This document shows, one piece after another, positions 1 to 12,564 of a stretch of 64,000 nucleotides of DNA; position 1 is the stretch's first letter; each line of letters starts with the position of its first letter. The notes beneath the pieces are model-generated. The model was not told the origin of the DNA, made no database searches, and saw only the letters and a list, made by a program, of their open reading frames with translations. Origin of the DNA: Baylisascaris procyonis. Its lineage: Eukaryota; Nematoda; Chromadorea; Rhabditida; Ascarididae. The position numbers and the translations under genes are program-made. The stretch spans positions 682,001-746,000 of the forward strand of contig JAZARR010000074.1 in NCBI GenBank assembly GCA_037389465.1. Direction: 5' to 3'.

Positions 1-959
1 ATGAACAGCTAGGTCTTTAAATCGTGTATGGAATACCTTCATGGCTAACATGACACAGATTTTTACAGACTTTCGCGGCTTCCAAGTTCAGCAGACGAGA
101 GGTATAGTTCGGCATGCGCACTTCTAAAGGATTTTTGCAATCGAACCAGCTCACATGGAATACCATTCATTGGGTACGCCTCTTCACTTCACTGGTCGAG
201 CATGTTCTTCATACCTAATTCCTCTTTGCGCTGCTCTCTTTTGCCTCCTCGCTCCTTCCCTTCTATAGCATTCCTTCAACGTTATAGGGACCTTTTAACC
301 TCACGGATAGACTCCGCCAGAGTTCCAGTTAAGGCTGTACCCCCTCCCATCCGATCCAAACATTAAGTCCGCTACACCGTCCAAACGAGATTCCCACATC
401 CTACAACTGAATTCAGTGCTTACCACTCGAAACGATAAAAGTCTCGTATCCATCAACTACGCTCAGTCCAATTCTTCTGCTCCTACTCATATTCTCATCC
501 CATATATCGATTACATGAGTCATCAGTTGTTAAGGCTTTTCACTTGGGAACGGTAGAAGCTATGATTGTGACACTGCAATATTTCTCTATGGCCTACTTT
601 AGCTCTTTGTACGATTTAAACCGTTCCCCTCACTAGGCATAATCATACTACAAATGCTTAAATATTAGTTGTACTTGTTGAATGCAACCGTACACCTCAG
701 CCTCGTTAGCAAATCATCTTGGAATACGATCACTTGAATGTTGTCCTTACACCAGGAAATCATGAGATCTGCTCCCTTCTCCTCCCTCCACCCCCTCTCC
801 CTCCAGCTGTGGGGTGTTGCCACTATACACACATATATAGGCATTGCGAACCTCAATTGGCTGTTTCTATAACTCATTCTCTGATTTGTGCGACAATGCG
901 GAAACAAAATAAGGATGAAAAGTTTCAGCATGTATTTCTCATAATAGTGATGATTGCAG
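1..959. other. upstream or intronic DNA of the degenerin gene, no exon recognised
   Basis: No exon can be supported here. The cytoplasmic N-terminus expected before TM1 of a degenerin, with its conserved His-Gly motif, is not found in any frame, so the first exons probably lie left of the window or in a part I cannot recognise. A pyrimidine-rich tract at about 770-808 ends in CCAG and looks like a splice acceptor, but what follows does not resemble a degenerin. Confidence 0.5.
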
Positions 960-3900
960 AGAGCCGGCGTTTTTTAATCGAGGCGTATGGACTGTGATCA
1001 CTCTACTGTGCTTTGTGCTCTTCCTTGTTCAGACTTACTGGACACTTTTTGAATTCTTTCAATATAGGACCATAATCGAAATGCAGCTCAAATTTGAACC
1101 TGGTAAGCCAGTAATATAATGATTATGCGTTATCTTATCAGCCTTTGATAGGTGTGGCAGAAAATAATATTAGTAGGCTAAAGCAAAATTTACTTCATTC
1201 CCTGCGATGAATGTTTTAGATTACTGCAGTAATGGAAACGCAATGTATCTTTGAAGAAAATTCGAGAAATCCGTATAGAAATTTTAGAATATTTCCAAAA
1301 GATCTACTCAGAGCACATCACAACCTTAATTCTTTGACTTTGTTCGATTTTTTTTTGTTTTTTTTTTTGAGGGAGTGACTTCGTGAATGCAAGTGAGGGT
1401 GGCAACTGACGGATAAGGGAGAGGGGCTTGAACTTAACTAAATCCATTGCATTTATTTGCACTTAGCTGGTGCTTCCATTTTTCTTCCACAGCACAGTAG
1501 CTAAACGAAAAATTCTGAGAAGTGCACTGAAAGTAAGATGCATAAATCAACTTTGTAAAAATTGTTCCCTCGTCATTAACACTTTTTTGCTCAACAAGAA
1601 AGAGAAGTGTACTATTCGGATCTATATTCTATTAATTTCACTCCTCGCTTTCAGCTCCATTTCCTGCCGCTACGGTGTGCAATTTGAATGCGTTTAAAAA
1701 TAGCGAATTACGGAAATATCGTGAAATTTCCGAGGGAGTAAGTTTCGTTTTCACTTAATTGCTCACAATGGCTCCTTTTCTATGACATTCAGGATATGCT
1801 GTTATGAATATATCGGTCTATTTATAACGAGGCTGTAGTTCGCTTCGAATGCTATATAGAAACGTTGATGGAAATTTTGAGCTCATTTAATTTATTTGAT
1901 GCACGAATAAATCTTTAACACTTTGAATGAATGCTTGTGCAAAAGACAATCTAGTAATCGCCCTAAGTTTTGTGGTCTGTTTTTCAAATTTCGGTCTCTC
2001 AAAGAATATCAAAAAAATTAAAATTATACTGAAAAAATCATATGATTTCCTTTAACCAATATTTTTATGACGAGAATAGTTGCAGTTTGCCCGAGGACGT
2101 GATACTTCTAATATTGGCCTTTTATGTCATATTAGCTCAAAATAGCTCATTCTTAAGCTTGATCCTATCATTTGAGATAATAATTAGAATTAACATTTGC
2201 ATTGCAGTTGGATATGTGGGAAGAGCATATCAATCGAATAAGGACTGCTGGACCCATTCAATTACGTAAAAAGCGTGGCGTTGAGTATGCTCCAGTATTT
2301 GTGCGATGCACTTGCCTACATGCTGATACTCAATGCGTTCCACAACGCAATCCTCTTAAGGTTCGTTTTGGCACATCAACCCACTCATTTTATATTCCAG
2401 CAGATAGTGCATCCTGCTTGAATCCTCTTGCTTGCCTCGAAATTAAACTGTGCGTTATGCGGACAATTGGTATTACTTTGTCACGGAGTATCCACATAGA
2501 GAATTATCACTCAATTCAGTACGAAAACTCAATAAAAAGTTGTTTTATCACTATGATTTACCGATGGCGATCATTTGTACTCATTATCCATGCCCATGAT
2601 TTGTGCTTCCAAGTTTTTAAAGATCTGATGTCGAATTGGCTTAAGTTATATAACTTGCATATAAATTTTTACAATTGCAGAGGAACACAACAGTTTGTAT
2701 ATGCTTCGAAGACATTAGCACGGGTAATATTTGGCCTTGCTATCCCACTACGATATGGGCCGAAAAGGTGAGTTATCATTGTTGTACTTCCAATCAATTC
2801 TCTCAACTGTACCGCTGCACTCTCAATTTTCCTTAGAAAACATGTCGGCTGCTGAGAGTCTCTTCGGGTGTCAAGACCATATTTTATTGTTGCTGTAATG
2901 AGAAGCCAATATATGCATCATTTATGTCTCACTCTTTCCAGAATTTAATTTTTAAGCCATTTTCCAGGAACTACGGCCGGCTGACCGGAGCGAAAAAATA
3001 AATTCAATTTTGTTAGCGATTTCTTTTTTGAAAATATATTTTGTCAAAATTTGCCAAAATTTTATTGGAAATATATTTTGAAGGTAGAGTGTTCGCTGTA
3101 TGGAATGCTGTAATCGCAGCTGTCAAATAATATTACCCCACATGAGGATCGCATTACATAATTCCAACGCATGATGATACGCTCGAAGAATAGTTGGCAT
3201 TGCTGATTCAGTTGGGAATACTGCTAAAAAAACAATGAACCGCAAGAATGTCGCGACAATTATCTCTCATAAGATCTGAGTAAATGGATCGATAACATGC
3301 CCATGATGGATCTATACACATCTGTTTCAACGGCTCTTTTCCCACTGTGAGTGTCTCCTCACATGCGAAAGAAAGTGAAAGTTTGCTTCACATGCACATC
3401 TACAAATAATGCTGATCGATAGCATAATCATGGAGGATATTATCTCTTCCAAATCTCAATGGGTGCTTAGGAATGTTTCGACTGCTCCATATCGAACACA
3501 TGTGACGATCCTGATAGACCAGATGCGATTGCGACGAGGAAACCGAGCAACTCGTCGAAATGTCTCTGTCAGTCCGTATCGCACAATTGCGTTGTGATGC
3601 CAAAGAATGGAGAAATCAGGTGGTGGAATCCAAATAATTACTCCATATTACGAGCTACCGAGCCACCCACTTCGTCACCAGAACTCGTCGGCGCTTTCGA
3701 TATGAAGGTTACTTTTACGATACAAGTGCTTAATAAATTCAAATTTAGCATGCTTATTGGTTTAACTACTTCACTTTTCGGCTAGAAAGCTCAAGATGAC
3801 AACCTCAATTCTGTGGTCGATTTTGCTCCCAACAAAGCAAAGACATTGCTTGCAGGATCGCAAAGACCCGATTGCAATCACGACGAAAGCAAAAGAGACG

Positions 3901-6900
3901 TTGATCTTCATGGTGGCTGCGTTACCGCGAGAAGTGCGCAAAAATATATCATACAATTTGCATGAATTTGTGTTGCGATGCTCATTCAATAGTGAAGACT
4001 GCAATATGGAGAGGTTGTTGTTTTTATTTGGAAATTTTGTTGATATCTGCGCAAACACACAGCTGCAGAACTTGGCTACGTCCCTATGAAGAGAAGACGC
4101 TTTTTTTTTCACGCTAGCAATAGCGCTTCTTAGATCCTACTTCACTTTGGAAAAGTTTTCTCTTGACATGGTTGTAGCTGCGAAACTTTTTCTTTCTTTT
4201 GCACTCTTCGCCTGATGGGTGTTTATTTCTTCTTGCTTTATAGGGATTTCAAGCTTCATATGGATCCAGAGTACGGCAATTGCTACACGTTCAATTTCAA
4301 TGACTCTGTTGAATTGAAGAACAGTCGTGCAGGTAAATGTCTTCAATTAAAATTTGTGCATAGCTTTTTTCTCATTAAGCTTATCGGACTGTTCACATAA
4401 CAATGAGTTTGATGGCTATTTCAAAGGAAAGAATAGTTCGATGAGCTAGAAATGAATATTCGCCATCAGATTCTAAGTACTGCTGGATTTGTTGATATGT
4501 CTGATCATTGTTGATAATGGAGGCTCATATCATATATTCCATCGAAAAGTAGCTTCCCGTTTTATATTCGTTTGGAGTTAAATAAGCCACAGGCATGTGT
4601 CAATGTTCAACACGCAAAATAATAAATGCGCTTGATGTTGTGCCAGTGAATATGATCACATCATCATGAACAATATTTGAGATGATTTTCGAAAAGTTTG
4701 TCCCGAAGACGATCTAAATGATTAAAGCGAGGGTTGCTTCAGGTCCCATGTATGGTTTGCGCTTGCTTCTCAACGTTAACCAAAGCGATTACCTCCCAAC
4801 AACTGAGGCTGCGGGTGTTCGACTTGTTGTACACGAACAGGTTTGTGGTGATTCACGGTGATCTGTGCCTTTTTTATCCAATCACTGAGGTCAAATTACC
4901 CATAAATATCGTCAAGTTGGCACATTATTGCGAAGATGGAAAATTATTGTTTACATATTCGCTGGGAATATAGTTATCGCATAAAGGTTTTTGCTAGTGT
5001 CATTGGTGCAAAACTGTTTTGCCTGCAGATGATTACCTTTTAAACTGACGACAACTGCTTTTGCAGGATCAGGAACCGTTTCCTGACACCTTTGGGTACA
5101 GTGCTCCAACAGGCTTCATTTCCTCATTCGGTCTCAAAACGGTAAGTTTTTTGCGAAAAAGGTACGTCAGATTTTCGTAGATTTCGATACATGATGTCAT
5201 CTTTTGAATGTTGTGGCCAAAATCAGACGATAATCGGAATCAATCACTTCGGCTAAAATGTATTTGTTGCTTTGTGCAGCATCAACTTCGTTGTTGATTC
5301 ACAGCTAGTTGAATTGCATCACTAACTATCAACATCAAGTCAAAAAGCTCGCTATATAATGGCTAGAAATATCGACTGCATAGAGCCCGTATAATCACAA
5401 AGTGAAGAATCTTGTGCCATCTCATAACTCTTCCCTACCAATTTCTTTAATTTTCCCATATGCCTGTGCCGAAACCAAAACGTTTTTAGAAGGTACTTCA
5501 TCGTCTCGATGCTCCATACGGTCTTTGCAGCGATACGTTCAGACCGGAGGGGTACATCTATGAGGAACACTACTCGCCCGAGGTGAATTCAAGTCATTTT
5601 GATGTTGTATTTTGGTTGCGGTTTGTTGTGTCGGCTGCGACGACGATAGGTAGGTCGAGTGATAGGCAGAGCTAGTATAAGCACTTTATTGGGAAAATAT
5701 ACAATTGGCTTCCAAGATGAAGCAAAGGAGAAGGAAGGCTGAGACGATACAGATGAATACTGACGGGAGAGCGTGACGTACACCAGAACAGGACTGCATC
5801 TGACGGGCTGAGAGCCGCCTTTTATAGGCCTCAGGTACCGTCAAAGGCACAAAGACAGACAACGGCATTATGTAAGGCCACTCAACAAGTGCATGTGAAA
5901 CTGTGATGATTCGCCACTAAAAAGGTGCAAAGCGATTACTACACTGTTTCATCACAACGGGATATCTTGGGTTGGCTCTTTTGTGCCATACCCGACGTCA
6001 CACACACAAAGAAGTGCAAACCGAGTACTACAATGTTTATCACGATCGGATATCTTGGGTTGGCTCTTCGGCGCCATACCCAACATTTGACGAAAAAATT
6101 CAGCCAAGTCATTGTGCTTAGATGCCTAAATTGTGCTCACTTTCATTTGTGCTTTTGATGAGTCGAAATCGAATCGTTTTAAATAGTGGCTATTTATCTC
6201 TTTCTAACCACCTAAACTTTTAAATGCTACACGACGCTTCTACTGGATTTCACTGCTTATGTTTGGGCTCTCTGAGTAAAGCACTGCAAATCCATTAATT
6301 GAAATGAAAGCAACAAGTGAATGTATTTTGCAGAGGGGGAAGGGGTGGATGCAAACTTAATATGACTACAAATTCAAGCAGGTAAAATTTCTTCAATTTT
6401 AGCTGCCAAATGATGCTGTGATATTTGTCCATTAATGCGAAAAAACCCAGAATTTCAGGGTTGTTATCGCAATTGTTTTCAACATATGGTTCTTGCTCAA
6501 TGTGGTTGTGGTGATCCGCGCTTTCCGTTGCCATCCGATGATTATCGACCTTGCGATGCGAAGAATCTCATCGAAAGTAATATTACCTTCGTCCTCAACT
6601 AGCACTCCCCATCATACGGCTTTCCTCACTTAAATAAACTTAAATAAAATTAAATCACCCACTATGCCATAGTTGATGTCCTATTTGTGACTTAATGCTG
6701 TTTGCGTACGCGCTAACATCGGCTGATTTCGTTGCTTGCTTGCTGCTTAACATTTAATGCGAATCGATCTCTTTTGCCTATCCTCGTTGCAGCTCGTTCT
6801 ATAGACACATCTCTTTGCCTATAATATGCTTCTCTGTTAGCTTCTGAATAGTTATTTGCCTACGTATAGTCGCGCCTCGTGCATCTGGAACACTAGGAAG

Positions 6901-8986
6901 TTGTCCTTCCAAAGTCATAGAAACTCATTCTTTCAGAGTCTTCGAAGATCGTTCTCGCAGAGTCGTAGAAAACAATCACAAATTTTTCCTTTGATTTTTT
7001 AGGGAACTGTCTGGGCAATCTAACTGGACAGACTGGTGGATTCCATCATCTGCAACACGATTGTCATTGCGTGCAACCGTGCCATGAGAATGTCTTTGAG
7101 ACAGCCTATTCTTGTTCAGCATGGCCAGCTCAAAACTTCAAAATTGGTGTCGACTGTCCTGCGGTTTTCGACATTTACAATGATTCGAAAGCATGCACTG
7201 AGTACTACAGGTTAACCATGTTTAGAACTCTTTGACTATTAGCAAGCAAATAAACCATATTTGCATATGAAAGCATTTGAACCCATCTGGCGCTGTGTTT
7301 TTATCATTATTTGGCTGCGAAAAACTGCAGTCTTGCCTCTCAAATAGATAGATATTGTTTGGCCCTCTGAGAAAGTGCCACGAAGAACAGAAACAATTAT
7401 TGCTTATGCAGCAGTCATGTAAAATCATAAATAAATCTCAGCGTTTTACTCACGAGCAGTTTGCCGATTTGTAATATTTTAATGTTTTGATACTGAACAA
7501 CAACAACCATTCATTTTGATGCTCATCGTGCCTCTAATAAATCTGTAAAAATATGCTCTAAGGTGGTTCTTGCTGTATTAGCTGTGTTCAGAACATATTA
7601 TGGTATCACTCGTAATTACGGTACTTTTACGTGTTGATTTCCAAATGAGGAAGCAAATAAACGGAGTTTCTTCGATGGACGAATTCTTAATATTAATGGA
7701 GTCACTACATGCACGTCTATGAAGTCACCTCGCAAGTGCATTTTTGATTTCAATTCATTCAACGTTGATTTTTCATAGCATATTGCAACATTCACCAAAG
7801 TGACTGCAGTACACTGTGAGTTGCACACCATTTCATAAGCGTAATCGAGGATGCCCTTTACTACTTCATCCACACTTTGGCCTATACCACAGCCTATCAT
7901 CTTTTACAACGACTGATTCAATTTTTGTGTTTTTAAAGGTTTAATGTGCATAATAACAGTGCGATTGTGAATGATGATGAATGGTGAAAGTTCGTTAAAT
8001 AGAACACGCAACTGAATCGCTATATTAAAAGTTGAAGTTATTTGCAGGCTGAACACTGCCTACATTGAAATTTATTATGAACAGCTCAACTTCGAATCGT
8101 TGAAGGAGACGGCTGGCTACTCGGTATAGAATTTCCACATCGTTATTCGCCCATCTTCATTAACCTTGAGTACATGAATAGCATATGTATTGATTATATG
8201 ATCCTGATTGAGTTACCGGAAAATGTATTGCATTTTAATGAACACTTTTCAGAATTGCAATGCTTTACTATGATTATGCCATTTCATCGGCTCAGCTCTC
8301 ATAAGTTTGCAGAACCAGTTTCATTGCATCATTACATTGCACATGCCCATTAGTTTTCAGATCGTGAACTTGTTCTCTGATTTTGGTGGTAATATTGGTC
8401 TTTGGATCGGTTTTTCGATTATTACAAGTAAGTGGCCGCAATCCGTCACCATCCTATTACGCTAAGCAGTTGAGTTCCCAACAATGGTTTAGATAAATTC
8501 ACTTAATTTCCTCGAATTTTCTGTGAAACATCACAATTTAAGTATTCATTACTTTTATATCATTCTTTTTTCTTTCTCTTTCTACAGTCACCGCAGATTC
8601 TCGAGCTCATTTGTAAACACAGAAGTTTCAAAGTTTTTACAATGCTTCACCCTAGTTGCATTCCTTTCTCCGCTTTTTCTTTATCTATCACAACGCTTTA
8701 ATATTTTTGTTGTTTTGTGAAAATTTATTCCCTATTTCCAGTGATGGAAATTGTTGAGTTGATATGTGAAATGGCATGGTACTTCTTCTATCGGCGACCG
8801 ATGCAATTGCTGAAAAGAAAGAAGCGACGTAACGATAATCAACTCTCGAGACCACAGCTGCACTATCGCACCGATACACCGTCTGTATTCTCGAAGACTA
8901 TCGAGCCGTCGGCGACCATGGATTCGAATCTCGATTTTGACGACTCCGAAATGGTTGACTATTCGGCTCGTTCGTCTCGTCGCTGA
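960..8986 (+). CDS. unc-8: DEG/ENaC degenerin sodium channel subunit, UNC-8/DEL-1 type (5' partial)
   Basis: Amiloride-type cation channel subunit of the plasma membrane; nematode relatives act in motor and sensory neurons. Fifteen exons join in phase: 960-1102, 1655-1737, 2208-2360, 2681-2767, 3471-3707, 3856-4013, 4244-4332, 4743-4840, 5067-5141, 5490-5582, 6459-6576, 7003-7210, 8048-8123, 8361-8427 and 8742-8986, about 642 residues. Exon 1 carries TM1 ([16 protein letters not shown]). The extracellular part has the Cys-rich blocks, [18 protein letters not shown], the [13 protein letters not shown] block and [29 protein letters not shown] precedes TM2, where NIGLWIGFS holds the G-x-S filter signature. 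The tail is short and basic (LLKRKKRR), then Ser/Asp-rich. The N-terminal cytoplasmic exon is missing from the window. An antisense solo LTR sits in the 5583-6458 intron. A variant poly(A) signal ATTAAA lies at 9071. The family call is firm; choosing unc-8 over its close paralogue del-1 is inference. Confidence 0.9.
5685..5690 (-). terminator. AATAAA polyadenylation signal of the solo LTR
   Basis: Minus-strand CCCAATAAAGTGC, about 130 bp downstream of the TATA box, consistent with the R region of an LTR. Confidence 0.55.
5820..5826 (-). promoter_or_regulatory. TATA box of the solo LTR
   Basis: Minus-strand CTATAAAAGG, placed between the U3 repeats and the AATAAA signal, where an LTR promoter is expected. 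If still active it would drive transcription antisense to the host degenerin gene. Confidence 0.6.
5925..6080 (-). repeat. two tandem repeats (period 89 bp) in the U3 of the solo LTR
   Basis: The segments starting at 5925 and 6014 both begin GTGCAAA and share GATATCTTGGGTTGGCTCTT followed by GCCATACCC. About 70-75 bp of each aligns with a few mismatches. Each unit can fold TTGGGTTGG against CCATACCCAA. Such doublets in U3 are often enhancer repeats; that role is inferred. Confidence 0.75.
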
Positions 8987-11900
8987 ACCGTACATATTCC
9001 AACAATGAATATGCACCTCATTTTAGGCATGATGATAAAGGTTTCTCTTTTGATACAGGGATGGGCAAAAATTAAATGAACCTATGAACTAATTGATGCA
9101 ATCGCCAATCGGGACTATACTTTAGGTGGAAAATCCTTTTCCAAATGATGTCTTTCAGGAAATATTTCCACTGGTAGTCCATAACGGAAACTTATATTAA
9201 TGAGGACTTTTATAATTTAGAATAACTTTATAAGGAGCGGAATATGTATAACGCTAGCGGACATAAACAGGTGAATACTGCATGCCTACTTCCATTGCAG
9301 TCTGCAGTGCACAAGAGCAAGCAAAGTGAGCACGAAACGTTTCACTGAGTGTGTTAGTTTTTTGTTTATGAATAACACTCCATTTCCCTCTCCTTTATGA
9401 AGTTGTCTCATAGATGGTATCTCATTTCCAGATACCTGGAAATTCCTACCTCTTGAGATCGCTATATTATACTTGCCAGGAAACCGCATTCTCTATCTTG
9501 TTAATTTTGTTGCCAATGTGCGTTTCCCCGTCCATGAACATTTTTGCGAACTCGTCAACTAATACTCCCCATCCCCCTAATAATTGAAAAAACATTATAA
9601 AGCAATTTGTTTCTGCTCGGGTATGCTTATTGCTCAGCATGCATCATTGTGCTGAATCGAAAAGTTACGACTCTTTTAATAGGAAACCGCAGCAGTCTTA
9701 TTGGCTATGTCTACGAAGAAAGATTAATGGCATGTCTTTGAAGAGCTACGGTTAAACAACACCGAGGAAATTTTTTTTAATATTCCCAACTTTTTCTATC
9801 ACTTCGATTATTTCCTCCGTCGCATTCAATCAGTTAAGCTTCCATTCCTGTTGCAAGCGGACCATTTGCGATATCCTCCCCCTTCGTGTGTATGTTTTCA
9901 TTTGTTCGTTTGATGATTTCGGCTCACAAACAAGTGAAGTTCGAGATATAAAATTAGATAGCTGTGGTGTACAATTAGTGCAAATAAGGTAGAATTTGGG
10001 GGTTGTTCAGGTCGTAAACAGGTAAACATTTGGAGGTAAAATGATACCGATCGACCAATTACACTATTAAGTTGATCAACCTATTTCGGTAGGATTTAAT
10101 TGCACTCAAAAAATTCCCAGAAATTTTCTTATTGATAAGATATTTTATATTGGCCAGGTTGAATCTCAGAGTTTCTAGTAATACAAAAAATTTCCCTGTG
10201 GAATTGCCTTGTACGAACTGCTTGAGTTTCTTATTTCTTGGCAATTTTTGAAATACGTTGATGCGGAAATGCAAAAGCGTATATCGTGCCAATTCATCTG
10301 AGACGTTTTCTCACTAGCTATTAGTGAAACCACCATTTTAATAAATTTTTTGATAAATGTTAGTATAAGAATAACTGCCAAGTTTATGGTGACAGCACCT
10401 CTGAGAAGTGACCATTTGAGCTGTTCTATAACTATGCTAATGGTAATAACTCTCTAAAGCTTGAAGAATAGCAGCGCTAGACCATTTTGGAGTCAAGCGT
10501 TTCTGAATCTAACACTTAACTGGTCCGTGGTTCATTGTTTAGAAAGCACTATAACCCATTCTGCAACTGCAACAACTAAAATGTCAAAAGGTTAATACAA
10601 TCTGAGGGGAGCGCCCCTTCTCTGCCAACTCTATTCCTTTATCGTCAATTGCCTAGCAAGTTGACTGCCAATTAATATGTAGTTTTGGTGTTGAATATTT
10701 GCTAGAATTGTCAGGCATAAGAGTGATGTTGAACAATGATTTATATGTTGTTTGTGGCATTCGAATAAGATCTGATTTTTGAATGGCTCCATTGTTCTTA
10801 GTTCGCTGAAAATTATATCAGTTTTGATGAAGATATCAGGCAAATCAAATAGAATAATCAAAATAAAGTGGTAATACTAAAGCTTTCACTAGTACACACA
10901 GCTGCCTACATTTCTCATGTTGAATAATTCGCTTATTTATTTATGAAAATGTTTTTTTTTTTTTTTTTTGACAATATCGCTTCAGAGTCAATAAAGACAA
11001 AAACCTCCTGCGATGATGAAATAATCCTTCCCTCTTGACTGCTTTCAGCTCCATCTTAATCCGCATTGTCATTCGCTGAATGCATCAAAGACTTCATGTA
11101 AAAAGGAAGGAAAACTTTAAATACTGACGCTTAAGAACCAGTGCAGATTAAGTTCTTAACCCGCATAGAAAAAGGAAACACCGTTTAGAGTGTTTAAGGT
11201 ATCTGAGTATTTATAGCGAGCAGGAATGTGATATTCGAGCTAACCGAGCCTACTCCTACCTCGAATATGGTTGAAATGAAAATTTCAACACTTCCTCCCA
11301 CTCGTAAAATGCTCAATCCCATGGTTCCTAGGAAATGTTCATTCCAATTGCCGCATCGGCTTTTAAAGAAGCACTCCTCAGGCATGATAGTGGTTTGTGA
11401 TTCATTTCTGGCCTCTGCCTGAAAGCCATTTGGATCTTGTCACTTCTGTCATCAGCTGAATTTGCGAACTCTTGTAGATATGTGAACAGGAGGGAAAACT
11501 TTAATATATGAACAGCTAAAATCATTGAGAAAATGTGAACTCTTAAGGAGCCGCGAAAACTTCTCGACTCCGGATCCCTTACTCATAACTAATTGGTAAT
11601 GAGTTTCACAAGATTTTCACAATATCTCAACCATTTTTCATAATAGCAGAAGTATGAATAATGTAGGACGGAGTCCCGAACGGTTACCGGCTGCATTGAC
11701 CGGCATTTAGCTGCTCTTAGGAAGACCAAAACGCTAACCTCATCTTGCTAACGGAAACAGCATTTGCTTTGAATTTAATAAGGCGTTGAATAATTTGCCA
11801 CACCATAGCATATTCTTGCCACATTTTGTGCGTGTAGTGATGTAATGAGGGAAAAGGGGTTCTAACTCCCTCACCAGTCAAATGCACCGTTGCTTTCGAA

Positions 11901-12564
11901 ACGACCGTTTAGTATAACATCAGCATTAAAGCGAAAAACACCTTCAAAATCTAGTTCTTATCGTCAGAGTATTTCTCCTCGAATGGTCATGCCCCTGATA
12001 ACTTTGACAATTGACAACTGGTGGCTGTTTACTATTCATAGGCAAATGAAAGCTGTTATAATCATTCCCCGCATATCTGCGAAAAATCTCACCTCCCAGT
12101 CCCACCGCACTCCGCTCAAGAACCATTCTCCGTAGCTCATGTTATTTTATCTACGATTTCATGCTGCTGTCCGCTGACCATAAAATATCCGTAGTTAACC
12201 TCTGTAGGGGACATTAAGCTGGCACATGGACTAGGGCAACTACGCGTTCCGAGTATGTAGGAAGAAATCGAAGTTCTGTTTCTCTATCATCTCTATTACT
12301 GAACCAATATTACTGTCAGTGCAGTGCTGTTACTGAACTTAATGTACCACAGCATCACATTTTCTTCCTTGGAGACAAAATGTTTATTTAATACAACTTT
12401 AGCTCATTACAACAGCTTGCCAAGCAGCGACACATTGAGAGAGCCATCCCGTTCCAGAAGCACAAACCAAGCACAATAACAATTATGTAATCATTATTAA
12501 TATCAGCATTGATGTGAAACGAATAAAATAAGGCCGCGACAATATTTGAGCGAATCACAATCAC
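8987..12564. other. intergenic region between convergent genes
   Basis: Holds the 3' ends of two convergent genes, the degenerin on the left and the egal-1 homologue on the right. It is AT-rich with a poly(T) run near 10953-10969. Short open frames near 11194-11525 and 11890-12135 are open on both strands, match no family I know and have no good splice sites. I see no gene. Confidence 0.6.
12383..12388 (-). terminator. candidate polyadenylation signal of the egal-1 homologue
   Basis: Minus-strand AATAAA about 180 bp past the stop at 12565, the first canonical signal seen there. Confidence 0.4.

Larger units (their letters stand above)
5603..6085 (-). mobile_element. solo LTR of a retrotransposon, with 5-bp target site duplication
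   Basis: Read on the minus strand, this 483-bp block begins TGTTGGGTATGG and ends AATACAACA, so its ends are the inverted pair TGTTG/CAACA. It is flanked by identical 5-bp direct repeats, tttga at 5598-5602 and 6086-6090, as expected for integrase-made target duplications. In minus orientation it holds, in order, two tandem U3 repeats, a TATAAAA box (5820-5826) and an AATAAA signal (5685-5690), the usual U3-R layout. No gag-pol or primer-binding site remains, so it is a solo LTR left by recombination. It lies antisense in a degenerin intron, starting 20 bp past the splice donor. The TGTTG/CAACA ends and 5-bp duplication fit Bel/Pao or Gypsy; I cannot tell which. Confidence 0.85.

Noticed and set aside
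719..997. 92-codon plus-strand frame over the first degenerin exon
   Set aside because: The exon is used in another frame, which gives a clear TM1 and keeps phase with the next exon.
3794..3970. Open frame [20 protein letters not shown] upstream of and across a degenerin exon
   Set aside because: It is out of frame with the conserved [13 protein letters not shown] block. The [18 protein letters not shown] frame starting at 3856 has a good acceptor, right phase and family similarity.
8588..8615. Acceptor-like TTTCTACAG that would give an alternative degenerin last exon
   Set aside because: It would end the protein after nine residues in the middle of TM2. The 8742 acceptor gives a normal TM2 and tail.
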